Shown here in pieces: positions 1-6,109 of a DNA stretch of 10,216 nucleotides. The notes under the pieces are model-generated. The model worked only from the letters and a program-made list of their open reading frames with translations, was not told the DNA's origin and did no database searches. The position numbers were made by a program, and so were the translations under genes. This DNA comes from Pseudomonadota bacterium (GTDB lineage: Bacteria > Pseudomonadota > Gammaproteobacteria > Burkholderiales > Rhodocyclaceae): the NCBI GenBank assembly GCA_021811225.1, contig JAJZPJ010000093.1, forward strand, positions 1 to 10,216, given 5' to 3'. Each line of letters starts with the position of its first letter. Positions within the stretch are counted from its first letter, which is position 1.

Positions 1-41
1 GGCTTCAGCTCCCCTCCCCCGTGTGGCTTTACCAGCGCCAT
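1..41 (-). CDS. sat: Sulfate adenylyltransferase (ATP sulfurylase), N-terminal fragment
   Basis: Partial gene: only the first 13-14 codons are in the window, running off its left edge. The minus strand reads MALVKPHGGGELKP from an ATG at 41-39. The PHGG-x-L-x-P pattern at the extreme N terminus is typical of Sat-family ATP sulfurylases, which interconvert sulfate plus ATP with adenylylsulfate (APS) plus pyrophosphate, in sulfate assimilation or, run in reverse, in sulfur oxidation. A GGAG ribosome binding site lies at 52-49, seven bases from the ATG, which supports this start. The gene diverges from the cyclase-hemerythrin gene. The identification rests on very few residues; another reading frame is also open across the stretch but matches nothing I recognise. 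Confidence 0.58.
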   Translation of the reverse strand, partial: MALVKPHGGGELK

Positions 42-163
42 GCCTTAACTCCCCCTCGTCTCTAGCAGATCCCAAGGCTAGCATCTCCTCCTCCATGCTC
101 CGATCCTATTTGTTTATTGGGAAATAAGATGGGCGTATCTGAATGTCCGTTCAGGCAGCCGGC

Positions 164-193
164 CTGTCGCGGGGCCCGCGCTTGGCGTAGAAT
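164..193 (+). promoter_or_regulatory. Candidate sigma70-type promoter for the cyclase-hemerythrin gene
   Basis: A TAGAAT hexamer (188-193) matches the -10 consensus at 5 of 6 positions. A weak -35-like CTGTCG (164-169, 3 of 6) lies 18 bp upstream. Transcription would begin near 200, giving a leader of about 95 bases that starts with the hairpin at 205-225. The 254-bp gap between the divergent starts also holds an AT-rich island near 105-130 that might serve the minus-strand gene, but I see no convincing promoter there. The assignment is inferred. Confidence 0.35.
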
Positions 194-204
194 CAGCGCC
201 GGTC

Positions 205-225
205 CCCAGCCCGCGAGGGGCTGGG
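205..225 (+). other. GC-rich hairpin in the leader of the cyclase-hemerythrin gene
   Basis: CCCAGCCC (205-212) and GGGCTGGG (218-225) form a perfect 8-bp stem around a GCGAG loop. No U-run follows on either strand, so it does not look like an intrinsic terminator. It sits about 70 bases before the ATG of the downstream gene, just after the predicted transcription start, where it could stabilise the 5' end of the mRNA or affect leader folding. Function unknown. Confidence 0.4.
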
Positions 226-295
226 CCGACAGACGACGGATATATCCCGGGATGGCGCGTCACCGCCCAGCCGATCCAGTTGCAGACATTGACCG

Positions 296-1597
296 ATGCC
301 GGACGCCGATCCATCAGAACAAGCAGAGCCGCAACTGTCCGCCACCGAGATAGCCTACGGCCGTTTCGTGCCGCACCAGTTCCTGCAATTGCTGGGCCGG
401 CCGAGCATCCTCGACGTCAAGCTGGGCGACAACGTCGAGAAGGAAATAACCCTGCTGTTCTCCGACATCCGCAATTTTACGGCGCTGTCGGAATCCATCC
501 TGCCGGCGGAGAACTTCCGCTTCATCAACTCCTATCTTTCCACCATGGAGCCCATGGTGACCCGCCACCGGGGCATCATCGACAAGTATATCGGCGACGG
601 CATCATGGCCCTGTTCGCCGGTTCGGCCGACGACGGCGTGCGTTCCGGCATCGACATGCTGCGCCAGCTGGCGATCTACAACCAGGGGCGATTGCGGGCG
701 GGCTACGGCCAGATCCGGATAGGCATCGGCATCAATACCGGGCTGGTGATGATGGGTACCGTCGGCGGCCACCAGCGCATGGACAGCACCGTCATCGGCG
801 ACGCGGTGAATCTTGCCTCGGATCTGGAAGACCTGACCAAGCGCTATTCGACGCCGCTGGTGATCAGCGCCCACACCCTGCACGCCCTGCGTGACCCGGA
901 CGCCTATTGCATCCGCTTCCTCGATCGGCTGCAGATCAAAGGCCGCTATCAGGCCCAGTCGGTCTATGAAGTCTTCGATGCCGACCCGGAGCCCCTGAGA
1001 CGGGCGAAGATCGACAACCGTCATGGTTTCGAGCGCGGTCTGGCCCTCTATCACCTGGGACGTTTCGATCTGGCGCTGCCCCTGTTGCAGGAATGCCTGG
1101 ACGCGGTGCCCGAGGACCAGGTGGTGCGGATCTATCTCGGGCGTTGCCGGGAGCACTCCGGTCGCGCGGAAGAGGCCGGGCCCAAGGGCATGGAAACCGG
1201 CTGGCGCGACGATTATGCGCTGGGCATCGCCGAACTCGACAGCCAGCACCGCGAGTTGCTCGCGCGCATCGCACGGTTGATCGAACGGACCGGCCGCGGC
1301 GAAGATCGGCTGAGCGAGCTGCTCGACGATTTGGCCGCCTGTGTCGGGCGCCACTTCGAGGCCGAGGAGTCGCTGATGGCCCGTCACCGTTATCCCTTTA
1401 CCCGGGAGCACCTGGCGCAGCACGTCACCTTCCGCCGCTTTCTCGCCGAGCTGCGCGACGAGATCGGGAGCGCGGGGCAGGACCGGCTCTATCTGCGGTT
1501 CCGGATGCAGTTACGGCTGGCCGACTGGCAGATCAACCATATCGCCAAGAGCGACTTTCATCTGGGCAAATTCCTGACGCGGGCCGGGGTGGGCTGA
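296..1597 (+). CDS. Class III nucleotide cyclase domain fused to a C-terminal bacteriohemerythrin domain
   Basis: The 433-residue protein has no obvious signal peptide or membrane segment and is probably cytoplasmic. Residues 45-200 form a class III cyclase homology domain: metal-binding Asp57 (FSDIRNFT) and Asp101 (IGDG), adenine-type Lys98 (DKYIGDG), and VIGDAVN with the ribose-orienting Asn172. The N-x-x-x-R transition-state arginine is replaced by Asp176 (VNLASDLEDL), so cyclase activity is doubtful. Residues 210-285 (KGR.. then FERGLALYHLGRFDLALPLL) look like a TPR-type helical repeat found downstream of such domains. Residues 305-428 are a hemerythrin domain with all diiron ligands visible: His318, His353, Glu357, His372, His376, His415 and Asp420. 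Hemerythrin binds O2 or NO, so an oxygen- or NO-responsive cyclic-nucleotide regulator is inferred. An in-frame TGA at 290-292 makes ATG 296 the first possible start, although no clear Shine-Dalgarno precedes it. The following genes have their own promoter. Confidence 0.9.
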   Translation: MPDADPSEQAEPQLSATEIAYGRFVPHQFLQLLGRPSILDVKLGDNVEKEITLLFSDIRNFTALSESILPAENFRFINSYLSTMEPMVTRHRGIIDKYIGDGIMALFAGSADDGVRSGIDMLRQLAIYNQGRLRAGYGQIRIGIGINTGLVMMGTVGGHQRMDSTVIGDAVNLASDLEDLTKRYSTPLVISAHTLHALRDPDAYCIRFLDRLQIKGRYQAQSVYEVFDADPEPLRRAKIDNRHGFERGLALYHLGRFDLALPLLQECLDAVPEDQVVRIYLGRCREHSGRAEEAGPKGMETGWRDDYALGIAELDSQHRELLARIARLIERTGRGEDRLSELLDDLAACVGRHFEAEESLMARHRYPFTREHLAQHVTFRRFLAELRDEIGSAGQDRLYLRFRMQLRLADWQINHIAKSDFHLGKFLTRAGVG

Positions 1598-1622
1598 GGC
1601 GCGCTTTTGATGCCATGGGGGT

Positions 1623-1651
1623 TTGTTGGGATGCTCGTAAGGGGCTATGAT
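1623..1651 (+). promoter_or_regulatory. Sigma70-type promoter for the lysine-rich peptide and HDOD genes
   Basis: TTGTTG (1623-1628, 3 of 6 to the -35 consensus, including the key TTG) and TATGAT (1646-1651, 5 of 6 to the -10 consensus) are separated by exactly 17 bp. The predicted start near 1658 gives a leader of about 75 bases before the GTG of the lysine-rich ORF. It lies just after the cyclase-hemerythrin stop, in the intergenic gap, so the two downstream genes can be transcribed independently of that gene. Confidence 0.55.
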
Positions 1652-1731
1652 CGGAAGGCTGTCAGAGCGGAGCGCGTCGGCCCGGGACATTGGGGCACGC
1701 GGAAGACATTGAACCGACGAGGAGAGAAACC

Positions 1732-1848
1732 GTGAGCAAGGCGCAGGACACGAAGAAAGAGGCCAAGAAGGAACCGGCCAAGACCCAGAAGGAAAAGAAG
1801 GCCGCGAAGAAGGTCAAGAAGGAAGAAAAGAAGCGCCAGGGTGCCTGA
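1732..1848 (+). CDS. Small lysine-rich basic protein, 38 residues
   Basis: A GTG-initiated ORF of 38 codons ending in TGA. It starts M-S-K-A-Q-D-T-K-K-E and ends K-K-R-Q-G-A. Fifteen of 38 residues are lysine, with scattered Ala, Glu and Gln; there are no aromatics, cysteines or hydrophobic segment. A strong AGGAG (1720-1724) lies seven bases before the GTG, the clearest Shine-Dalgarno in this part of the window, and a promoter precedes it, so translation is plausible. The Lys/Ala/Glu composition with KK doublets recalls the tails of histone H1-like or AlgP-type proteins, so nucleic acid binding is possible, but the family is not recognised and no function is assigned. The HDOD gene follows 21 bases after its stop, in the same frame. 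Confidence 0.6.
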   Translation: MSKAQDTKKEAKKEPAKTQKEKKAAKKVKKEEKKRQGA

Positions 1849-1869
1849 GCGCAGCCGGGTAAGCCCGCC

Positions 1870-2715
1870 ATGGACCGACGCGAGGCGCTGCGGATCATCG
1901 CCGCGGAGGCGGGTCGCGGCGAGCTGAACTTTCCGACCAGCGTCGAGGTGGCTCTCGGCGTGCAGCGGGCGCTCGACGACCCGGACTGCCACCTGGAGGC
2001 GGCGGCGCGTCTGGTCCGGACCGAACCGCTGCTCTCGGCGCGGGTCGTGGCGCTGGCCAATTCGGTGGCCTTCAACCGCTCCGGCAGGCCGATCACCGAT
2101 GTCCGCATCGCCGTCTCGCGCCTGGGTTTCCGCATGATCCGGGCGCTGGCGGCGGCGGTGGTGGCCCGGCAGATGGCGGGCGTCTCTTCCGACCCCGCGC
2201 ATCGCCTGCTGGCCGAGCGCTTGTGGCAGCACACCGCCCATGTCGCGGCGCTGGCCCACGTGCTCGCCCGGAAGGTGACGCGGCTGGATCCCGAGACCGC
2301 GATGTTCGCGGGCATCGTTCATGAAGTCGGCGGCTTTTACCTGCTCTCGCGCCTCAGGGATTTTCCCTGTCTGTTCGGCGGTCGAGCGGGGGTGGCGATC
2401 GAGGACGGCGAAGAGCCAGCGGGCGAGGCCGAAATCGGCCGGGCGGTGCTCAGGGTGCTGTCGGTGCCCGGTGTCGTGGTGGCCGCCATCGAAGCGCTCT
2501 GGGCGGGAGCGCTGGCGCTGCCGCCGGGCAGTCTGGGCGACACGCTGCTGCTCGCCGACCGGCTCTCCCCGGTCAAATCGCCGCTGCAAGCCGCTGCCGA
2601 CAGGGCTGCTGCGCCAGAGGCGATCGACCTGGTCATCGGTCGGGAGGCGCTGGTCGGGATCCTGGAAGATTCGGCCGAGGAAGTGGATTCGATGATCGTG
2701 GCACTGTGCTGTTGA
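1870..2715 (+). CDS. HDOD domain-containing signalling protein
   Basis: A 281-residue soluble protein. Residues 20-215 show the HDOD pattern: an LNFPTSVEVAL opening, then a DDPDCHLEAAARLVRTEPLL helix, LANSVAF (62-68), a conserved AVSRLGFRMIRALA segment (81-94), LWQHTAHVAALA (118-129) and AGIVHEVG (147-154). In the last motif the catalytic HD of true HD-domain phosphohydrolases reads His151-Glu152, as expected for HDOD proteins, which generally lack the metal-dependent phosphodiesterase active site and act as regulatory or scaffold modules in signalling. The remaining 65 residues have no recognised domain and end in Cys-Cys. ATG 1870 is the first start codon after the in-frame TGA of the upstream small ORF; the ribosome binding site is weak, so translation may be coupled to that ORF. 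The partner pathway is unknown. Confidence 0.85.
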   Translation: MDRREALRIIAAEAGRGELNFPTSVEVALGVQRALDDPDCHLEAAARLVRTEPLLSARVVALANSVAFNRSGRPITDVRIAVSRLGFRMIRALAAAVVARQMAGVSSDPAHRLLAERLWQHTAHVAALAHVLARKVTRLDPETAMFAGIVHEVGGFYLLSRLRDFPCLFGGRAGVAIEDGEEPAGEAEIGRAVLRVLSVPGVVVAAIEALWAGALALPPGSLGDTLLLADRLSPVKSPLQAAADRAAAPEAIDLVIGREALVGILEDSAEEVDSMIVALCC

Positions 2716-2771
2716 TTCCCGCGGCGGCTGCCGCAACCGCCAGCCTGCCGGGCGGGGCAGATGACGGGCAA

Positions 2772-2780
2772 TGCTATAAT
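2772..2780 (+). promoter_or_regulatory. Extended -10 promoter of the hemA operon
   Basis: The bases TGCTATAAT form an extended -10 element: TG, one base, then a perfect TATAAT at 2775-2780. The -35 region is GC-rich without a recognisable hexamer, which fits extended -10 promoters that do not need one. The predicted start is near 2787, leaving a leader of about 29 bases before the hemA ATG. Two short GC hairpins (2721-2734 and 2745-2760) lie between the HDOD stop and the promoter. Confidence 0.7.
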
Positions 2781-2815
2781 TGGCCCATCATTTTCAGGGA
2801 TTGCGTCTGCCGCCC

Positions 2816-4069
2816 ATGGAGCTGTTTGCCCTCGGCATCAACCACCATACCGCGCCGCTCGCCGTGCGCGAGCAGGTGGCTTTCCTGCCGGAGCATTGCG
2901 CGCAGGCGCTCTCCGATCTGACCCGGGTCAAGTCGGTGCGCGAGGCCGCGATCCTGTCCACCTGCAATCGCACCGAGCTCTACTGCGCCGCCGATCATCC
3001 GGGGGTCGCGGTCGACTGGCTGGCCCAGTACCACGCGCTGCCCAGCGAGAAGATCAATCCCTACCTCTATACTTATCCGCAGCGCGACGCGGTGCGCCAT
3101 ATCTTCCGCGTCGCCAGCGGGCTCGAATCGATGGTGCTGGGCGAGCCCCAGATCCTCGGCCAGATGAAGCAGGCGGAACGCCAGGCGGGCGAGGCGGGCA
3201 CGCTGGGCACGCTGCTCTCCAAGCTGTTCCAGCGCAGCTTCGCCGTGGCCAAGGAGGTGCGTTCGACCACCGCCATCGGCGCCAGCACCGTCTCGATGGC
3301 CGCCGCCGCGGTGCATCTGGCCAGCCGCATCTTCGAGAGCCTGGCCGAGCAGCGGGTGCTGTTCATCGGCGCCGGCGAGATGATCGAGCTGTGCGCCGCC
3401 CACTTCGCCGGCCAGAATCCGCGCCAGATCACCATCGCCAACCGCACCCCGGCGCGCGCCGAGGCGCTGGCCGCCCGCTTCCAGGCCGACACCCTGCGCC
3501 TGGACGAGATCGCCGCCCGCCTGCCGCACTACGACGTCGTCGTCTCCTGCACCGCCAGCCAGTTGCCGATCATCGGTCTGGGCATGGTCGAGAGCGCCCT
3601 GAAGGCGCGTCGTCGCCGGCCGATGGTGATGGTCGATCTGGCCGTGCCGCGCGACATCGAGGCCGAGGTGGGCAGGCTCGGCGACGTGTTCCTGTACACC
3701 CTGGACGATCTCGGCCAGATCGTCGCGGCAGGTCTGGAGTCGCGTCAGGCGGCGGTGGTCGAAGCGGAACTGATCATCGACGCCGGCGTCGATAGCTTCC
3801 TGCACTGGATGGATGCGCGCGAAGCCGTGCCCACCATCCGGGCGCTGCGCGATTCCGCCGAGCGCGCCCGCCGCCACGAACTGGAGCACGCGCAGCGGCT
3901 GCTCGCCCGCGGCGACGATCCCGCGCAGGTGCTGGAGGCCTTGTCGCACGGTCTCACCAACAAGCTGCTGCACGCCCCGACCATCGCCCTCAATCAGGCC
4001 GAGGGCAGCGAGCGCGCCGATCTGGCCCGATTGATCGCGCGCGTCTACCACCTGCATCCCGGAGAATAG
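2816..4069 (+). CDS. hemA: Glutamyl-tRNA reductase
   Basis: HemA reduces glutamyl-tRNA(Glu) with NADPH to glutamate-1-semialdehyde, the first committed step of C5-pathway tetrapyrrole (heme) synthesis, in the cytosol. The 417-residue length is typical. The N terminus MELFALGINHHTAPLAVRE matches the family; the catalytic cysteine is Cys50 in STCNRTELY, followed by EPQILGQMK in the catalytic domain. The NADPH domain has GAGEMIELCAAH, IANRTPARAEALA and VVVSCTAS, and a helical dimerisation domain occupies the end (about 310-417). ATG 2816 is chosen over the in-frame TTG at 2780, which lies inside the -10 element and upstream of the predicted transcript start, and over TTG 2801; the family N terminus begins at this Met. 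AGGGA at 2796-2800 is a distant Shine-Dalgarno. First gene of hemA-prfA-prmC. Confidence 0.97.
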   Translation: MELFALGINHHTAPLAVREQVAFLPEHCAQALSDLTRVKSVREAAILSTCNRTELYCAADHPGVAVDWLAQYHALPSEKINPYLYTYPQRDAVRHIFRVASGLESMVLGEPQILGQMKQAERQAGEAGTLGTLLSKLFQRSFAVAKEVRSTTAIGASTVSMAAAAVHLASRIFESLAEQRVLFIGAGEMIELCAAHFAGQNPRQITIANRTPARAEALAARFQADTLRLDEIAARLPHYDVVVSCTASQLPIIGLGMVESALKARRRRPMVMVDLAVPRDIEAEVGRLGDVFLYTLDDLGQIVAAGLESRQAAVVEAELIIDAGVDSFLHWMDAREAVPTIRALRDSAERARRHELEHAQRLLARGDDPAQVLEALSHGLTNKLLHAPTIALNQAEGSERADLARLIARVYHLHPGE

Positions 4070-4080
4070 CCGATCGATCG

Positions 4081-4105
4081 ACCGCCGCCGGTTTCCGGCG
4101 GCGGT
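4081..4105 (+). other. Perfect hairpin in the hemA-prfA intercistronic gap
   Basis: ACCGCCGCCGG (4081-4091) and CCGGCGGCGGT (4095-4105) form a perfect 11-bp stem with a TTT loop, 11 bases after the hemA stop and 13 bases before the prfA ATG. A GC-rich run rather than a U-tract follows, so it is not a classical intrinsic terminator. It may protect the hemA message 3' end, act as a processing site, or modulate prfA translation, since it occupies the space next to where a ribosome binding site would be. A CGATCGATCG palindrome sits directly before it. Confidence 0.65.
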
Positions 4106-4118
4106 CGCGCGCGCCACG

Positions 4119-5204
4119 ATGAAACAGAGCATACGCATCAAACTGCAGCAACTGACGCTGCGCCTGGACGAACTCGACCACCTGTTGTCCGGGGAGGGCG
4201 CCGCCCGCGACATGGACAGCTATCGCAAGCTCACGCGCGAGCGCGCCGAGCTGGCGCCGGTGACCGCGCTCTACGGCCGTTACTGCCGGGCCGAGGAGGA
4301 TCTCGCGGCGGCCAACTGGCTGCTTGCCGACGCGGAAATGAAGGCGCTCGCCGAGGAGGAGATCCCCCGCTGCAAGGAGGAAATGGCGCGGGTCGAAGCC
4401 GAACTGCAGACCGCGCTCCTGCCCCGGGACCCCAACGACGAGCGCAACCTGTTCCTGGAAATCCGCGCGGGCACCGGCGGCGACGAGTCGGCGCTGTTCG
4501 CCGGCGACCTGTTCCGCATGTACTGCCGCTACGCCGAGCGGCAGCGCTGGCAGGTCGAGGTGATCTCCGCGAATCAGGCCGAACTGGGCGGCTACAAGGA
4601 AGTGATCGCCCGCGTCGTCGGGTCCGGCGCCTATTCGCGGCTCAAGTTCGAGTCGGGCGGCCATCGCGTCCAGCGCGTGCCGGCGACCGAGACCCAGGGC
4701 CGCATCCACACCTCGGCCTGCACGGTGGCGGTGCTGCCCGAGGCCGACGCGCTCTCCGAGGTGGTGATCAACCCCGCCGAACTGCGCATCGACACCTTCC
4801 GCGCCTCGGGCGCCGGCGGCCAGCACATCAACAAGACCGACTCGGCGGTGCGCATCACCCACCTGCCCACGGGCATCGTCGTCGAGTGCCAGGACGACCG
4901 CTCGCAGCACCGCAACAAGGCGCAGGCGTTGGCGGTGCTGGCGGCCAGGATCAAGGACAAGCAGGAATCCGAACAGCAGGCGAAGATCGCCTCGACCCGG
5001 AAGAGCCTGGTGGGCAGCGGCGACCGCTCGGAGCGCATCCGCACCTACAATTTTCCGCAGGGACGGATCACCGACCACCGCATCAACCTGACCCTGTACA
5101 AGATCGACGCGATCATGGACGGCGATCTCGACGAACTGATCAACGCCCTCACCAGCGAGCACCAGGCGGAGCTGCTCGCCGCGCTCTCGGAAGAGGCGGC
5201 TTGA
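4119..5204 (+). CDS. prfA: Peptide chain release factor 1
   Basis: RF1 recognises UAA and UAG in the ribosomal A site and triggers hydrolysis of peptidyl-tRNA. The protein has 361 residues, the usual length. Key motifs are at the positions known from E. coli: the stop-codon-reading tripeptide Pro188-Ala189-Thr190 (RVPATETQG) and the catalytic Gly233-Gly234-Gln235 (SGAGGQHINKTDSAVR). The N-terminal coiled region (about 1-95) and the basic C-terminal domain with SERIRTYNFPQGRITDHR are intact. Start ATG 4119 fits the family (MKQSIRIKLQQL) but has no visible Shine-Dalgarno; the bases before it are GCGCGCGCCACG, preceded by a strong hairpin. It lies 49 bases after hemA and overlaps prmC by four bases. 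Gln235 is the residue expected to be methylated by the downstream gene product. Confidence 0.98.
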   Translation: MKQSIRIKLQQLTLRLDELDHLLSGEGAARDMDSYRKLTRERAELAPVTALYGRYCRAEEDLAAANWLLADAEMKALAEEEIPRCKEEMARVEAELQTALLPRDPNDERNLFLEIRAGTGGDESALFAGDLFRMYCRYAERQRWQVEVISANQAELGGYKEVIARVVGSGAYSRLKFESGGHRVQRVPATETQGRIHTSACTVAVLPEADALSEVVINPAELRIDTFRASGAGGQHINKTDSAVRITHLPTGIVVECQDDRSQHRNKAQALAVLAARIKDKQESEQQAKIASTRKSLVGSGDRSERIRTYNFPQGRITDHRINLTLYKIDAIMDGDLDELINALTSEHQAELLAALSEEAA

Positions 5205-6067
5205 GCCGCATCGACGAGCAGCTCGCGCGCTCGCGCATCGCGCCCGCCGAGGCGCGTCTGTTGCTGACCCAGGTGCTCGGTCGTTCCCACGCCTGGCTGG
5301 CGGCGCACGGCGAGGAGGCCTTGAGCGAAGAGCAGAGCGGGCGCTTTGCCGGGCTGGTGTCCCGCAGGGCGCAGGGAGAACCGATCGCTTACCTGGTCGG
5401 CTGGCGCGAGTTCTATGGCCGCAGCTTCGCGGTGACCCCCGAGGTGCTGATCCCCCGCCCGGAGACCGAACTGCTGGTCGATCTGGCCGTCGCCAGGCTG
5501 GCCGGGAGCAGGGGAAAAGCGGCGGCGCCGAGGATCCTCGATCTGGGCACGGGCAGCGGCTGTTTAGGCATCACCCTGGCGCTCGAAATTCCGGGAGCCC
5601 GGGTCACCGCCGCCGAGGTTTCTCCTGCCGCGCTGGAGCTGGCCCGCAGCAATGCCCGGGCGCTCGCGGCGCCGCTCCGTCTGGTCGAGAGCGACTGGTT
5701 TTCGGCGTTGGCGGATGCGCGCTTCGATCTCGTCGTCGCCAACCCGCCCTACATCGCCGAGAACGATCCGCATCTGCGGCAAGGAGATCTGCGCTTCGAG
5801 CCGCAACGGGCGCTCGCCTCGGGCGCCGACGGCCTCGCCGCGATCCGCCGGATCGTCGCGCGAGCGCCGCGGCATCTCGAAGCCGGCGGCTGGCTGATGG
5901 TCGAGCACGGCTACGATCAGGCCGAAGCGGTGGCGGCATTGATGCGCGCCGCGGGCTTTGCCGCCATCGAGCAGCGACGCGATCTCGCCGGCATCTTGCG
6001 CATCTGCGCGGCGCGGTTCGGGAAGGGTGCGGAGACGGCGCTTGACGTCGGCGCGTCGGGCCCGTAA
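5201..6067 (+). CDS. prmC: Release factor glutamine N5-methyltransferase
   Basis: PrmC (HemK) transfers a methyl group from S-adenosylmethionine to the glutamine of the GGQ motif in RF1 and RF2, speeding termination. The 288-residue protein has the N-terminal helical substrate-binding domain (about 1-75, with AEARLLLTQVLG), the linker region EVLIPRPETELLVD (81-94), the SAM-binding ILDLGTGSGCLG (112-123) and the catalytic Asn181-Pro-Pro-Tyr184, which holds the target glutamine. The start is TTG at 5201-5203, overlapping the prfA stop as TTGA; GGAAGAGG (5189-5196) provides a Shine-Dalgarno within prfA. No ATG suits the family N terminus, and upstream in-frame starts would lie deep inside prfA. 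Translational coupling to prfA is inferred. The last 20 residues contain the promoter of the next gene. Confidence 0.96.
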   Translation: MSRIDEQLARSRIAPAEARLLLTQVLGRSHAWLAAHGEEALSEEQSGRFAGLVSRRAQGEPIAYLVGWREFYGRSFAVTPEVLIPRPETELLVDLAVARLAGSRGKAAAPRILDLGTGSGCLGITLALEIPGARVTAAEVSPAALELARSNARALAAPLRLVESDWFSALADARFDLVVANPPYIAENDPHLRQGDLRFEPQRALASGADGLAAIRRIVARAPRHLEAGGWLMVEHGYDQAEAVAALMRAAGFAAIEQRRDLAGILRICAARFGKGAETALDVGASGP

Positions 6068-6070
6068 ACT
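6042..6070 (+). promoter_or_regulatory. Sigma70-type promoter for grxD, inside the 3' end of prmC
   Basis: TTGACG (6042-6047, 5 of 6 to the -35 consensus) and TAAACT (6065-6070, 4 of 6 to the -10 consensus, overlapping the prmC stop) are separated by exactly 17 bp. Transcription should start near 6077, about 33 bases before the grxD ATG. This would let grxD be expressed separately from the hemA-prfA-prmC operon. Confidence 0.6.
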
Positions 6071-6109
6071 TAAACCCGACAGTTTTTATCAACTATTAGG
6101 AAGCATCCC

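Noticed and set aside
1..113. Plus-strand partial gene at the left edge
   Set aside because: One frame is open to 127, but it lacks any recognisable sequence, while the minus strand gives a ribosome binding site plus a Sat-like N terminus.
280..894. 204-codon plus-strand frame overlapping the cyclase domain
   Set aside because: The alternative frame is rich in Arg, His, Pro and Gly and overlaps clear cyclase motifs in the chosen frame.
2780..2815. N-terminal extension of HemA from TTG 2780
   Set aside because: It starts inside the predicted -10 hexamer, upstream of the likely transcript start, and adds residues absent from the family.
2774..4213. 479-codon open frame on the minus strand over hemA
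   Set aside because: Antisense to an unmistakable hemA. High GC third positions keep opposite frames open; the translation is repetitive (Gly, Ala, His, Asp) and matches no family I know.
3990..5162. 390-codon open frame on the minus strand over prfA
   Set aside because: prfA is intact with motifs at the expected residues; the opposite frame has no recognisable domain.
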